A stretch of 64,000 nt of DNA, taken from Martinezella lusitana (GTDB taxonomy: Bacteria; Pseudomonadota; Alphaproteobacteria; Rhizobiales; Rhizobiaceae). Below are positions 10,184-20,564 of this stretch, one piece after another. A program made the translations under genes and the position numbers. Each line of letters opens with the position of its first letter. Positions within the stretch are counted from its first letter, which is position 1. The notes under the pieces were generated by a model. It was not told the DNA's origin. It saw only the letters and a program-made list of their open reading frames with translations, and did no database searches. The DNA lies in the NCBI RefSeq assembly GCF_900094565.1, contig NZ_FMAF01000006.1:232936-296935 (forward strand). The letters run 5' to 3'.

Positions 10184-11158
10184 CTACTCCGTCGTGACGC
10201 CCTGGAACGGACGAACTTCCCTGCCGGGCATGAAGCTGCCGAGGCGCTTGATTTCCCATTCCAGCTTGACGCCGGACTTCTCGAAAACCTCGCGGCGAAC
10301 CTGCTCGCCCAGATATTCGAGATCGTAACCGGTTGCCTGCTCCATGTTGATCATGAAATTGCAGTGCAGCGACGACATTTGCGCGCCGCCGATGACGAGA
10401 CCGCGGCAACCGGCCTCATCAATCAATTTCCAGGCGGAAAAACCATCCGGATTCTTGAAGGTCGACCCGCCGGTCTTCTCCCGAATCGGCTGCACGGTTT
10501 CGCGATGCGCCCGCACGGCATCCATCTCTGCGCGGATCTTGGCCTTGTCCTCGGGATAGCCCTCGAACAGAACATGGGTGAAGATCAGATCTTCCGAAGC
10601 GTCGGAATGTCGATAGCTATAGCCCATCTCGGCATTGGTCAGCACATGCTTCTCGCCCTTGCGGTCGACCGCGTGCACCTGGACGACGCGTTCGCGTGTC
10701 TCGACGCCGTTAGCGCCGGCATTCATGCGCGCCGCGCCGCCGATAGTGCCCGGTATGCCGTAGTAGAAATGGAAACCGCCAATGCTGTTGTCCATCGCCA
10801 TGGCCGCGACGTGCTTGTCCGGGCATGCGGCGCCCGCCAGGATGCGGTTATCGCCCTGGAGCTCGACAGAGCCGAAGCCCTTGGCCGAAAGCCGCAGGAC
10901 AATTCCCGGGATGCCGCCATCGCGCACCAATATGTTCGAACCCACGCCAACCACCGTCAGCGGCACTTCTTCCGGCAGGATCTTCAGGAACGCAATGAGA
11001 TCGTCCGTGTCGTGCGGCTGGAACATCAGCTCCGCCAACCCGCCGGCGCGGAACCACGTCACACGATCCATCGGCGCATCCGGCGTCAACCGACCCCTGA
11101 TGTCCTTTACACCGTCGCCGAGCGACGCCAGAAGCTTTTCCCCATTTACCTGTTTCAT
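10184..11158 (-). CDS. murB: UDP-N-acetylenolpyruvoylglucosamine reductase MurB
   Basis: 324-residue FAD enzyme that reduces UDP-GlcNAc-enolpyruvate to UDP-MurNAc. Visible features are the FAD-binding segment ([16 protein letters not shown]), the [20 protein letters not shown] loop and the catalytic serine in [10 protein letters not shown], with the [12 protein letters not shown] motif after it. These are characteristic of type II MurB. The start ATG overlaps the murC stop by four bases. It is the last gene of the upstream dcw unit, followed by the bidirectional terminator. Confidence 0.97.
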   Translation of the reverse strand: MKQVNGEKLLASLGDGVKDIRGRLTPDAPMDRVTWFRAGGLAELMFQPHDTDDLIAFLKILPEEVPLTVVGVGSNILVRDGGIPGIVLRLSAKGFGSVELQGDNRILAGAACPDKHVAAMAMDNSIGGFHFYYGIPGTIGGAARMNAGANGVETRERVVQVHAVDRKGEKHVLTNAEMGYSYRHSDASEDLIFTHVLFEGYPEDKAKIRAEMDAVRAHRETVQPIREKTGGSTFKNPDGFSAWKLIDEAGCRGLVIGGAQMSSLHCNFMINMEQATGYDLEYLGEQVRREVFEKSGVKLEWEIKRLGSFMPGREVRPFQGVTTE

Positions 11159-12570
11159 GCGGACTTACCCGAGAGGCCTTCCAATTCCTTTGGCAATGAT
11201 GCTGCCCAATACGTAATGCTGCCAGCCCCCAACAAAACCACAAAATCACCCGGTCGCGCAATCTCCGCAACCATGGCGGCAAGATCTTCCTGCGATGGCA
11301 GATAGCGCGCGTCGCGATGGCCACCAGCCTTGATGCGCGAAACCAGCGTCTGCGAATCTACGCCTTCGATCGGATCCTCGCCGGCGGCGTAGACGGGTGC
11401 CAGGAAAATGCTGTCGGCATCGTTGAAGCAGGCGGCGAATTCCTCGAAGAGGCTCGACAGACGCGTATAGCGGTGTGGCTGGTGGACAGCGATGACACGG
11501 CCATTGCAGGCTTCGCGCGCGGCCTTCAGCACCGCCTTGATTTCGACAGGGTGATGGCCGTAATCGTCGAAGACCTTGATCCCGTTCCATTCGCCGGTCA
11601 GCGTGAAGCGGCGCTTGACGCCGCCGAAAGACGCCAGACCCTTGGCGATCGCCTCGCTGGAGATGCCGAGCCGGTTGGCAACGGCAACCGCCGCCGTCGC
11701 ATTGGAAATATTGTGCCGACCGGGCATCGGCATCACGAGGTCTTTGATGTGGATCACCTTGCCGGTGCGGCGCCTGCGGATTTCGACGTCGAACAGCGAC
11801 CGCGTGCCGTCGATGCGGACATTTGCAAAGCGCACATCAGCCTGCGGGTTCTCGCCATAGGTGATGATCTTGCGGTCCTCGATGCGACCGACCAGGGACT
11901 GGACTTCCGGATGGTCGATGCACATGACGCCGAAGCCGTAGAACGGCACGTTTTCGACGAACTGCCGGAAGGCGGCGCGGACGGCATCGAAATTGCCATA
12001 GTGATCAAGATGCTCCGGGTCGATATTGGTGACCACAGCGACGTCGGCCGGCAACTTCAGGAAGGTGCCGTCCGATTCGTCGGCTTCGACCACCATCCAT
12101 TCGCCCTCGCCCATGCGCGCATTGGTGCCGTAGGCATTGATGATGCCGCCGTTGATCACGGTCGGATCGAGCCCGCCGGCTTCGAGCAGCGTTGCCACCA
12201 GCGACGTGGTCGTGGTCTTGCCATGCGTGCCGCCGATGGCGATGGCATTGCGGAAACGCATCAGCTCGGCAAGCATCTCGGCACGGCGCACCACCGGCAA
12301 CAGCTTTTCGCGCGCGGCAACGAGTTCCGGATTGCTCTTCTTGATGGCAGTGGAGACAACAACGACTTCGGCATCGCCGAGGTTTTCCGCCTTGTGACCG
12401 ATATGGACCGGGATGCCCTTGTCGCGCAGCCGCTGCACGTTGGCGCTTTCCGATTGATCGGACCCCTGCACGCGATGACCGAGGTTATGCAACACCTCGG
12501 CAATGCCGCTCATGCCGATACCGCCGATCCCGATAAAATGTACAAGGCCGATTGCCTTCGGCAGCTTCAT
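11155..12570 (-). CDS. murC: UDP-N-acetylmuramate--L-alanine ligase MurC
   Basis: 471 residues. This cytoplasmic ATP-dependent ligase adds L-Ala to UDP-MurNAc. The N-terminal Rossmann domain begins [21 protein letters not shown], the P-loop is [14 protein letters not shown] near residue 115, and [11 protein letters not shown] plus the C-terminal [13 protein letters not shown] motif are typical of MurC. It overlaps murG upstream and murB downstream by four bases each, so the three are translationally coupled. Confidence 0.98.
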   Translation of the reverse strand: MKLPKAIGLVHFIGIGGIGMSGIAEVLHNLGHRVQGSDQSESANVQRLRDKGIPVHIGHKAENLGDAEVVVVSTAIKKSNPELVAAREKLLPVVRRAEMLAELMRFRNAIAIGGTHGKTTTTSLVATLLEAGGLDPTVINGGIINAYGTNARMGEGEWMVVEADESDGTFLKLPADVAVVTNIDPEHLDHYGNFDAVRAAFRQFVENVPFYGFGVMCIDHPEVQSLVGRIEDRKIITYGENPQADVRFANVRIDGTRSLFDVEIRRRRTGKVIHIKDLVMPMPGRHNISNATAAVAVANRLGISSEAIAKGLASFGGVKRRFTLTGEWNGIKVFDDYGHHPVEIKAVLKAAREACNGRVIAVHQPHRYTRLSSLFEEFAACFNDADSIFLAPVYAAGEDPIEGVDSQTLVSRIKAGGHRDARYLPSQEDLAAMVAEIARPGDFVVLLGAGSITYWAASLPKELEGLSGKSA

Positions 12571-13691
12571 GCGCCTGCCCCCTTGAATTGCTGAATTGAA
12601 CGTCCCCCGGCAATAGCCTCAACCATGTCGGCGAGCAAGTTTGCCGCATCCGGCTTGCCTGCCTGTTTGGCGGCAGCCGCCATCTTTGCGAGCTTTTCCG
12701 GCATCGTCATCGAACCGCGCAGAATGGTCGAAAGCTTCTCCGGCGTAAGCTCGGATTGCGCGATGACCTTGACGCCGCCGGTTGCCGCAAGCGCTGCCGC
12801 ATTGGCGGCCTGATCATGATCCAGCGCATGCGGATAGGGCACGAGGATCGCCGGGCGGCCGATGACGGCGAGCTCGGATACCGTCGAAGCCCCGGAACGG
12901 CACAGAACCAGATGCGCCGCACCGATACGCTCGGCCATGTCGGTGAAGAAGGGCGCTATATCCGCGCCCATCTCCAGCCTTCTGGTGCAGCTATTGACCG
13001 TCTCCATATCCTCGGGTCGCACCTGCTGTGTAATCCGCAGGCGCTTGCGCAGCGGCTCTTCCAGCAGGCTGATGGCCGTTGGCACCGCCTTTGAGAAATA
13101 CTGAGCACCCTGACTACCGCCGAAGACGACCAGGTTGAAAGGATCATCCGGTACAGAAGGCACATAGGGCCGCTTGGCAGCCTCGATGACGGCCGGGCGC
13201 ACCGGGTTGCCGGTCGTCACCGTCTTTTCCGAAAAGGCGCCGCCATCTTCCACCAGGAAACCGCCCGCGATCGCGCGTACCCGCGTCGCAAGCATCTTGT
13301 TGGCACGCCCCATGACCGCATTCTGTTCATGGATCATCGACGGCACACCCATGCGGGTGGCGGCCAACAGCGGCGGAACGGTCGGGTAGCCGCCGAAGCC
13401 GACGACGCAGAGCGGCTTGATTCTATTGATCAGCTTGCGCGCCGCGCGCATGCCCGTCCACAGCGTCAATAAGGCGCCGGCGACCTTCAAGGGATTCTTG
13501 GAGCCGATCGTCGCCGAGGGCACGACATGGATCTCATCGGCAGGAAACTTGCCGGCATAGCGTTCGGCGCGGCTGTCGGTGACGAGGTGCACGGAATAGC
13601 CGCGCTCCTTCAGCTTATAGGCCAGCGCCTCGGCCGGAAATACGTGACCGCCGGTTCCGCCGGCGGCAAGAAGGATAGTACCTTTACTCAT
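12567..13691 (-). CDS. murG: UDP-GlcNAc:lipid I transferase MurG
   Basis: 374-residue GT28 glycosyltransferase acting on the inner face of the membrane to make lipid II. The N-terminal glycine loop [12 protein letters not shown] and the second loop [13 protein letters not shown] are present. So are [11 protein letters not shown] and [14 protein letters not shown], which bind UDP-GlcNAc. Length is within the family range. A Shine-Dalgarno GGGAGCGAAG precedes the ATG. Unlike its neighbours it is separated from ftsW by 178 bp. Confidence 0.97.
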   Translation of the reverse strand: MSKGTILLAAGGTGGHVFPAEALAYKLKERGYSVHLVTDSRAERYAGKFPADEIHVVPSATIGSKNPLKVAGALLTLWTGMRAARKLINRIKPLCVVGFGGYPTVPPLLAATRMGVPSMIHEQNAVMGRANKMLATRVRAIAGGFLVEDGGAFSEKTVTTGNPVRPAVIEAAKRPYVPSVPDDPFNLVVFGGSQGAQYFSKAVPTAISLLEEPLRKRLRITQQVRPEDMETVNSCTRRLEMGADIAPFFTDMAERIGAAHLVLCRSGASTVSELAVIGRPAILVPYPHALDHDQAANAAALAATGGVKVIAQSELTPEKLSTILRGSMTMPEKLAKMAAAAKQAGKPDAANLLADMVEAIAGGRSIQQFKGAGA

Positions 13692-13873
13692 AATCTTCGC
13701 TCCCGCGAATACCCCACTACTCGGGGCATATCCCTAATATAGGAAGCCGCCTCGACCGCGTCATCAACGCGGGCCAAGCCTCCCTCATAGACGGCCGCCT
13801 CTGGAAAAGCGACCAGAGAATGAGCAAGAGAGAGATGTCGGGGCTGGAGCACAGGCAAGTTCAAGACAGTCAC
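13688..13873 (-). CDS. Possible 61-residue ORF between ftsW and murG
   Basis: A GTG-started frame exactly fills the ftsW-murG gap. It overlaps the ftsW stop (GTGA) and the murG start (ATGA) by four bases each, the same coupling seen elsewhere in the cluster. I recognise no domain and no membrane segment. Codon use near its 3' end (GTA, GGG, AGA, TTA) is poor for this genome and doubles as the murG ribosome site. It may be chance, or a short linker that keeps ribosomes moving from ftsW to murG. Confidence 0.22.
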   Translation of the reverse strand: MTVLNLPVLQPRHLSLAHSLVAFPEAAVYEGGLARVDDAVEAASYIRDMPRVVGYSRERRL

Positions 13874-15024
13874 TCCGCAGGCAATCCATGCGTCACGCGG
13901 AACTGGCTGCGATCCTGCGCCCGCTTTTCCGGGCGGTGACGCGTCAGCGCCAGAATGAAGCCTGCGGTCACGCAGATCGCGGTCATTGATGAACCACCAT
14001 AGGAAATCAGCGGCAAGGTCATGCCCTTGGCCGGCAGCAGCTGCAGGTTGACGCCGATATTGATGATCGACTGGATACCGATCTGCAGCACCAGGCCGGC
14101 AACGGCGAAGCGATTGAAGTCGTTCTTTTCCTTGTAGGCATGGGACAGACCCCGCAGTACCAGGAACGCGAAGATGCAGACGAGCACCATGCAGAAGATG
14201 ACACCGAACTCTTCGGCGGCCACCGAGAAGATGAAGTCGGTGTGGGCGTCGGGGATGATGCGCTTGACGATGCCTTCACCCGGGCCGACACCGAACCAGT
14301 TGCCGTGAACGATCGCTTCCTTGGCGGTATCGACCTGGAACGTATCACCCTCGCCGGTCATGAATTTATCGACGCGGAGCGCCACGTGGGGAAAGACGTA
14401 ATAAGCGGCGACGAACCCGCCGGCGCCAAGCCCGCCGAGCACCGAAATCCAGAGCCAGGGCATGCCGGCCATGAAGAACATGCCGCCCCAGACGGCTGTC
14501 GTCAGGATCGTCTGACCAAGGTCCGGCTGCGCGACAAGCAGCGCAGCGACAATGCCGAAGAGAATGATGGCGAAGAGATTACCCGGAATTTCCGGCTGGC
14601 GCGCATGCTCGGCAAACAGCCAGGCGCAGACGACAACGAAAGCAGGCTTCATGAATTCCGACGGCTGGATCGACAGCGCCGCGATGTTGACCCAGCGTCG
14701 CGACCCCTTGACCTCGATGCCGAAGAACAGGGCAAAAAGCATCATTGCCAGCGAGACAACCAGCAGGATGACCGCCGTGCGCCGCACCTGCCGCGGCGTC
14801 ATAAACGAAATGCCGATCATCGCCGCGATTGCCGGAACGAGGAACAAGGCGTGGCGTTTGACGAAGTGGAAGGGTTCAAGCCCGATGCGCTCCGCCACCG
14901 CTGGCGAGGCCGCGAAGGAAAGCATGAAGCCGATACCGATCAGCAGGATGAATAATGCCAGGAACACACGGTCGATGGTCCAGAACCATTCGGCCAAGGC
15001 CCCACGCTCAACGCGGCTTACCAT
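13870..15024 (-). CDS. ftsW: Septal peptidoglycan glycosyltransferase FtsW
   Basis: 384-residue SEDS-family polytopic membrane protein that polymerises lipid II at the division site with FtsI. About ten hydrophobic helices are visible. Conserved SEDS signatures include RRWVNIAALSIQPSEFMKPA, LLVAQPDLGQTIL, the catalytic-loop Asp region AHTDFIFSVAAEEFG, and ISYGGSSM near the C-terminus. A strong AGGAGG site lies upstream and the ATG follows the murD stop after one base. Presence in the dcw cluster favours FtsW over RodA. Confidence 0.97.
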   Translation of the reverse strand: MVSRVERGALAEWFWTIDRVFLALFILLIGIGFMLSFAASPAVAERIGLEPFHFVKRHALFLVPAIAAMIGISFMTPRQVRRTAVILLVVSLAMMLFALFFGIEVKGSRRWVNIAALSIQPSEFMKPAFVVVCAWLFAEHARQPEIPGNLFAIILFGIVAALLVAQPDLGQTILTTAVWGGMFFMAGMPWLWISVLGGLGAGGFVAAYYVFPHVALRVDKFMTGEGDTFQVDTAKEAIVHGNWFGVGPGEGIVKRIIPDAHTDFIFSVAAEEFGVIFCMVLVCIFAFLVLRGLSHAYKEKNDFNRFAVAGLVLQIGIQSIINIGVNLQLLPAKGMTLPLISYGGSSMTAICVTAGFILALTRHRPEKRAQDRSQFRVTHGLPAE

Positions 15025-15025
15025 A

Positions 15026-16438
15026 TCATATGCCTCCTGTTGCTGAACCGATCAGCATGGTGACACCCTCGATCGCAGCCACATGACTGACGAAGGCGTC
15101 ACCCCTGACCTCGAAATTCTTGTATTGATCGAAGCTTGCGCAGGCCGGTGAAAGCATCACCGCTGCGGACTCATGTTCGTCCCTGTCCGCATCGGCGGCC
15201 GCGTGCGCGACAGCGCGTTCCAGCGTGCCCGATATCTCGTAGGGCACCTGTTCGCCGAGCGTCGCCGCAAAGGCGGGCGCCGCCTCTCCGATCAGATAGG
15301 CTTTCGCAATACGCGGAAAGAGCGGCGCCAGGGTCGTGATCCCGCCCTCTTTCGGCAGGCCGCCGGCGATCCAATAGATATTCTCATAGCTCGAAAGCGC
15401 CGGCGCCGCGGCATCCGCATTGGTCGCCTTGGAGTCGTTGACGAACACGACCCGGCCGCGCCGTCCGACCGGCTGCATGCGATGCTTGAGGCCGGGAAAG
15501 GATTTCAGCCCGGCGCGGATCTCATCGGGAGAAACGCCGACCGCCAGGCATGCGGCAATCGCCGCAGCGGCATTCTGCGCGTTATGGCCGCCACGCAATG
15601 TCTGGATTCCATCGAGATCGGCAATCTCGCTCGTCGCCCCGACAGATGCCTGCATGATGCGGCTGCCTTCGGCATAAAGGCCGTCAGCAAGCACGTGCCG
15701 GCGTGAAATCCGCGTCACCTTGCCGCCGGCCCGCTCGATACGATCGGCGATCAATGAAGAATGACTGTCATCGACGCCAACGACGGCCACGCCGCTGCCG
15801 GCGACGAGCCGCTCCTTGATATCGGCATAGTGCTGCATCGTGCCGTGCCGATCGAGATGATCGGGCGTCAGGTTCAGCAGAATGCCGGCCGAGGGATTGA
15901 GCGTCGGTGCAAGATCGATCTGGTAGGACGAGCATTCGACGACGTAATAGCGCCCGGCCTTCGGCGGATCGAGCGTGAGGATGGCCGTGCCGATGTTGCC
16001 GCCAAGCTGCGTGTCGCGACCGCTCGACTGCAGGATATGGGCGATCAGCGCCGTCGTCGTCGATTTGCCGTTGGTTCCGGTGATGGCGATGAACGGGCAA
16101 TCCGGCGCGTGCGCCCGGCGCTCGCGGACGAACAGCTCGACATCGCCGATGATCTCAACGCCTGCGGCATGCGCAAGATCGACAGTCCAGTGCGGCTTGG
16201 GATGTGTCAGCGGCACGCCGGGCGACAGAACGAAGACCGATAGCCCGTTCCAGTCGATCGTCCTGAGATCGGCGACCGCTATTCCTCCCGCGGCCGCTGT
16301 AGCCACGCTGTCCGGATTGTCGTCCCAGGCCGTGACCTCGGCACCGCCGGCAACAAGCGCACGCGCCGTCGCAAAGCCCGAGCCGCCGAGGCCGAACAGG
16401 GCGACCTTTTTTCCTTTCAGCGTGGTGACAGGGATCAT
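15026..16438 (-). CDS. murD: UDP-N-acetylmuramoylalanine--D-glutamate ligase MurD
   Basis: 470 residues; adds D-Glu to UDP-MurNAc-L-Ala. The N-terminal Rossmann segment is [19 protein letters not shown], the ATP loop is [16 protein letters not shown] near residue 117, and [19 protein letters not shown] and [13 protein letters not shown] complete the Mur ligase signatures. There is a 1-base gap to ftsW and a 7-base gap from mraY. Length is slightly above E. coli MurD (438), as is common in alphaproteobacteria. Confidence 0.97.
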   Translation of the reverse strand: MIPVTTLKGKKVALFGLGGSGFATARALVAGGAEVTAWDDNPDSVATAAAGGIAVADLRTIDWNGLSVFVLSPGVPLTHPKPHWTVDLAHAAGVEIIGDVELFVRERRAHAPDCPFIAITGTNGKSTTTALIAHILQSSGRDTQLGGNIGTAILTLDPPKAGRYYVVECSSYQIDLAPTLNPSAGILLNLTPDHLDRHGTMQHYADIKERLVAGSGVAVVGVDDSHSSLIADRIERAGGKVTRISRRHVLADGLYAEGSRIMQASVGATSEIADLDGIQTLRGGHNAQNAAAAIAACLAVGVSPDEIRAGLKSFPGLKHRMQPVGRRGRVVFVNDSKATNADAAAPALSSYENIYWIAGGLPKEGGITTLAPLFPRIAKAYLIGEAAPAFAATLGEQVPYEISGTLERAVAHAAADADRDEHESAAVMLSPACASFDQYKNFEVRGDAFVSHVAAIEGVTMLIGSATGGI

Positions 16439-16445
16439 CGATGCC

Positions 16446-17567
16446 TCACCGCAGCTTCAGGGTGGAGAGGCCGACCATCGCCAGAATGACCGCGACGATC
16501 CAGAAGCGAACCACCACCTGGCTTTCCGTCCAGCCCTTCTTTTCGAAGTGATGGTGGATCGGCGCCATCAGGAAGACGCGGCGCTTGGTCATCTTGAAGA
16601 AGCCGACCTGGATGATGACGGAAAGCGCCTCGACGACGAAAAGACCGCCGATGATCGCCATGACGATCTCGTGCTTGGTGGCGACGGCAACCGAACCGAT
16701 CATGCCGCCCAGCGCCAGCGAGCCGGTATCGCCCATGAAGATGGCAGCCGGCGGCGCATTGAACCACAGAAAGCCAAGGCCGGCGCCGATGACTGCGCCG
16801 AGAACCACCGCCAGTTCGCCCGTACCCGGCACGAAATTGATGGCGAGGTAGTCAGCAAAGACGAAGTTGCCGGCGAGATAGGCGATGACACCGAAGGAAG
16901 CCGCCGCGATCATGACCGGTACGATTGCAAGCCCGTCAAGTCCGTCGGTCAGGTTCACGGCATTACCGGCGGCAACGATGACGAAAGCCCCGAAAAACAC
17001 AAAAAACATGCCGAGATTGAGCAGCAAGCTCTTGAAGAAGGGGAAAGCGATCGACGAACCGAAGGTCGAGCCGGCAGGACCGGAGGACAGTGCCGTGGTC
17101 ATCATGAAATACACGGCAATGCCTGCAATGACGAATTCGATGCCCAGGCGAGCGCGACCGGAGAAACCCTTGTCGCTCTGCTTCGTCACCTTGAGATAGT
17201 CGTCATAAAAGCCGATCGCGCCGAACCCGAGCGTGACAAGCAGCGTGGCGACCACATAGACGTTGGCAAGATCAGCCCACAGCAGAGACGATACGACAAT
17301 ACCGGCAAGGATCATCAATCCGCCCATCGTCGGCGTGCCGGCCTTCTTGAAGTGCGTCTGAGGACCATCGGCGCGAATCGGCTGCCCCTTGCCCTGACGC
17401 ACGCGCAGGGAGGAGATGATTCGCGGCCCGAAAAGGAAAACGATAAACGCGGACGTAAAGAGGGCGCCACCGGTACGGAACGTGATGTATCTGAACAGAT
17501 TGAGAAATCTGAAATGTGTACTAAAAAAATGAACGTGGTCCGACAGTTCGGCTAGCCAGATCAGCAT
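16446..17567 (-). CDS. mraY: Phospho-MurNAc-pentapeptide transferase MraY
   Basis: 373-residue integral membrane enzyme making lipid I from UDP-MurNAc-pentapeptide and undecaprenyl phosphate. About ten membrane helices are apparent. The aspartate motifs GFYDDYLKV and [10 protein letters not shown] bind Mg2+. [12 protein letters not shown] and the histidine cluster [11 protein letters not shown], both diagnostic for MraY, are also present. The N-terminus MLIWLAELS is the normal family start. Confidence 0.98.
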   Translation of the reverse strand: MLIWLAELSDHVHFFSTHFRFLNLFRYITFRTGGALFTSAFIVFLFGPRIISSLRVRQGKGQPIRADGPQTHFKKAGTPTMGGLMILAGIVVSSLLWADLANVYVVATLLVTLGFGAIGFYDDYLKVTKQSDKGFSGRARLGIEFVIAGIAVYFMMTTALSSGPAGSTFGSSIAFPFFKSLLLNLGMFFVFFGAFVIVAAGNAVNLTDGLDGLAIVPVMIAAASFGVIAYLAGNFVFADYLAINFVPGTGELAVVLGAVIGAGLGFLWFNAPPAAIFMGDTGSLALGGMIGSVAVATKHEIVMAIIGGLFVVEALSVIIQVGFFKMTKRRVFLMAPIHHHFEKKGWTESQVVVRFWIVAVILAMVGLSTLKLR

Positions 17568-17578
17568 AAGAGCCCTTT

Positions 17579-19039
17579 CTAAAGCCCCTGATGGGCGTGG
17601 GTGCCCGTGTCGGAAAATGCGGGAAACTTGTCAAGCAAGCCTGCCACGATCTTTCCAAACCCCATACCCAGCGACGATTTCACCATCAAGACGTCACCGG
17701 GGGCGACAGAATTGAGCGCGAATTCCGAGAGTTCCTCCGTCGTCTCACGATATTCGACATGAACACTTTCCGGCAGCTCATCCCTCAAAGCCGCCATCTC
17801 CGGACCCGCCAGCCAGACATGCTCGATACCGGCCGCCAAGAGCGGCCCGGCAAGGTTTGCATGCACTCGCTGGGCATAATCCCCCATTTCCAACATATCG
17901 CCGAGGACGGCGATTCGCCTGCCCGTCCGACTGCCGGCACCCGCATTCGGCGACGTCGTCGCCAGCAGCGCGATAGCCGCGCGCATGGATGCGGGATTGG
18001 CATTGTAACTTTCATCGATCAGCGTGAAGTAGCCGCTGCCGATCGCGCGCTTGTGGCGTTGTCCCCTGCCCTTTTCCGGCCGCAAGTCCGCCAGCGCTTC
18101 GACAGCCTTGTCGAGATCTGCCTCGACGAGCATGACGGCGCCGAGCACGGCGAGCGCGTTTTCCGCGATGTGACGGCCCGGCGCGCCGATCGCCACTTCC
18201 ATCGTCTCACCGCCGATCGTCAGCCATAGCGTCGAATTCTCTTCCGAGGCATTGAATTCGGCGAGACGCACGTCGGCCTTGGCATGCTGGCCGAAGCTGT
18301 GCACATGTTCGATACCGGCTGCTAAAGCAGCCTGTTCCAGCATCTCGAACTGATCGTTGTCGTGATTGAGGATGGCGTGACCGCCCGGCACGACACCGTC
18401 GAAAATCTCCGCCTTCGCGGCGGCTATTTCCGTGATGCTGTTGAAATTGCCGAGATGCGCCGGTGCGATCGTGGTGATGATCGCGACATCCGGCTGCACC
18501 ATCTTGACGAGCGGCCTGATCTCCTCGGGATGGTTCATGCCGATTTCAAAGACGCCGAAATCGGTGTCTTCGGGCATGCGCGCCAAGGTAAGCGGTACGC
18601 CCCAGTGATTGTTGAAGGAGGCGACGGAAGCATGCACCTTGCCCGATGGAGCGAGCGCGCGACGCAGCATTTCCTTCGTTGTGGTCTTGCCGACCGAGCC
18701 GGTAACGGCAATGATCTTGGCCTGCGTCCGCTGGCGTGCGGCGACACCCAGGCGGGCGAGCGCTGCCAATACGTCATCCACGACGACCTTCGGCACGGTC
18801 AGCCTGCCCATTGCCGGCAGCCGTGCCTCGCTGATCACGATGAATGCCGCACCGTTCGCCATGGCCTGGTTGGCAAAGTCATGACCATCGACGCGATCAC
18901 CCTTGATGGCGAAAAAAGCCTCGCCCGGCTTGATGGAACGACTGTCGATGGAAATGCCCGTAATGCCTTCGGGCAGCGCTCCGACGAAGCGGCCAGAGAT
19001 TGCGGCAATCATATCCTCAGTTGTCCAAAGCCAGTTCAA
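17579..19039 (-). CDS. murF: UDP-MurNAc-tripeptide--D-Ala-D-Ala ligase MurF
   Basis: 486-residue Mur ligase adding the D-Ala-D-Ala dipeptide. The ATP loop is [14 protein letters not shown] near residue 113, followed by [16 protein letters not shown] and [11 protein letters not shown]; the C-terminal domain has [15 protein letters not shown]. Translation begins with TTG at 19039, overlapping the murE stop by four bases (TTGA). The position of the overlap and the family-like N-terminus (NWLWTTEDM) support this start over any later ATG. Confidence 0.96.
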   Translation of the reverse strand: MNWLWTTEDMIAAISGRFVGALPEGITGISIDSRSIKPGEAFFAIKGDRVDGHDFANQAMANGAAFIVISEARLPAMGRLTVPKVVVDDVLAALARLGVAARQRTQAKIIAVTGSVGKTTTKEMLRRALAPSGKVHASVASFNNHWGVPLTLARMPEDTDFGVFEIGMNHPEEIRPLVKMVQPDVAIITTIAPAHLGNFNSITEIAAAKAEIFDGVVPGGHAILNHDNDQFEMLEQAALAAGIEHVHSFGQHAKADVRLAEFNASEENSTLWLTIGGETMEVAIGAPGRHIAENALAVLGAVMLVEADLDKAVEALADLRPEKGRGQRHKRAIGSGYFTLIDESYNANPASMRAAIALLATTSPNAGAGSRTGRRIAVLGDMLEMGDYAQRVHANLAGPLLAAGIEHVWLAGPEMAALRDELPESVHVEYRETTEELSEFALNSVAPGDVLMVKSSLGMGFGKIVAGLLDKFPAFSDTGTHAHQGL

Positions 19040-20499
19040 GGTTTCAAATCCTCCAGTGCTTTTCGCAGTTCGGCGTGATCGGAAAAGGGCAGCGTGACGC
19101 TGCCGATCGTCTGACCTTCCTCATGCCCCTTGCCGGCAACGATCAGCGTGTCACCGGATTTCAGCATGCCGACCGCCTTGCGGATGGCTTCGGCGCGATC
19201 ACCGATCTCGCTGGCGCAGCCAGCCGCCGCCATGATCTCTGCACGAATGGTCGCCGGGTCTTCCGAACGCGGATTGTCGTCAGTGACGATAACGATATCG
19301 GCGAGACGGCAGGCGATTTCGCCCATGATCGGCCGCTTGCCGCGATCACGATCGCCGCCACAACCGAAGACGACGATGACGCGGCCTGTCGTGAACGGGC
19401 GCACCGAATTGAGGACGTTTTCCAACGCATCCGGCTTGTGAGCGTAATCGACATAAGCGAGCGCGCCGTCACCCGTATGGCCGACGAGTTCCAGACGGCC
19501 CGATGCGCCGACGAGCTTCTCCAGCGCCGCCATGGCGACGGGAGCGGCGACGCCGGTGGAGATGGCAAGGCCGGCAGCCACCAACGCATTGGCGACCTGG
19601 AAATCACCGGCCAGCGGAATATGAATCTCGAAAATATCGTCGCCGAAATGAACTTCGGCGGTCTGCTTGTGACGGAAATGCTCGACGCGCTTCAACACCA
19701 GGAAATCACCCTTGCGCCCGACCGTGCGCACATCCTGCCCGGCATCGCGTGCGGCGGATATTGCCTGGGCCGACCATGCATCGTCCGAAAAGATCACGGC
19801 CGGCGAACCCTTCGGAAGCAGGTCCCTGAACAGCCGCATCTTGGCGGCCATATAGTCTTCGACCGTCGGATGGTAATCCATGTGATCGCGACCGAGATTG
19901 GTGAAGGCGGCGGCGGCAAGCCTGACGCCGTCGAGACGGAACTGATCGAGGCCATGGCTGGAAGCCTCCATGGCCGCATGCGTTACCCCCTCGTCGGCAA
20001 GCTCTGTGAGCAAATGGTGCAATGACACCGGGTCCGGTGTCGTCAGCGAGCCGTAGTCGTTGCGCGTCGGCGATATCACGCCAGTGGTGCCGATCATGGC
20101 TGCCGGATGGCCGGCATGAGCCCAGATCTGGCGCGTGAAGGAGGCAACCGATGTCTTGCCGGCGGTACCTGTCACGGCGACCATCGTCTCAGGCTGTTTG
20201 CCGTAAAAACGTGAAGCGGCGACGGAAAGAAAGCGGCGAGGTTCGGAAACGGTCAGCAGCGGCACGCCGGCGACGGCGTCGCCATGGCCTGCGACAACGA
20301 CGGACGCGCCACGCGAAACGGCATCGGCGATGAAACTTGTTCCATCCGCCTTTGTGCCGGCGACAGCTACGAAAACCGTGCCTGGTACGACCTTACGGCT
20401 ATCGGCGGAAAGGCCTGTTATCTCAAGATCGCCAAGTGTCCCGCCGATTTGTCCGTTGAGTTCCGGAAACGCATTTCCGGCGATATCTCGCAAGTTCAT
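19036..20499 (-). CDS. murE: UDP-MurNAc-L-Ala-D-Glu--meso-diaminopimelate ligase MurE
   Basis: 487 residues; adds the third residue of the stem peptide. Visible motifs are the ATP loop [14 protein letters not shown] (around 110), the [16 protein letters not shown] signature, [22 protein letters not shown], and DDNPRSEDP. The last of these is the DNPR motif that selects meso-diaminopimelate over lysine. It lies 65 bases downstream of ftsI. Confidence 0.97.
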   Translation of the reverse strand: MNLRDIAGNAFPELNGQIGGTLGDLEITGLSADSRKVVPGTVFVAVAGTKADGTSFIADAVSRGASVVVAGHGDAVAGVPLLTVSEPRRFLSVAASRFYGKQPETMVAVTGTAGKTSVASFTRQIWAHAGHPAAMIGTTGVISPTRNDYGSLTTPDPVSLHHLLTELADEGVTHAAMEASSHGLDQFRLDGVRLAAAAFTNLGRDHMDYHPTVEDYMAAKMRLFRDLLPKGSPAVIFSDDAWSAQAISAARDAGQDVRTVGRKGDFLVLKRVEHFRHKQTAEVHFGDDIFEIHIPLAGDFQVANALVAAGLAISTGVAAPVAMAALEKLVGASGRLELVGHTGDGALAYVDYAHKPDALENVLNSVRPFTTGRVIVVFGCGGDRDRGKRPIMGEIACRLADIVIVTDDNPRSEDPATIRAEIMAAAGCASEIGDRAEAIRKAVGMLKSGDTLIVAGKGHEEGQTIGSVTLPFSDHAELRKALEDLKP

Positions 20500-20564
20500 C
20501 GAATATACTTTTCATTTTTGATCGGTCCGCCCTCTCGCGAATCGACCCGTGTATTCTTTCACGC

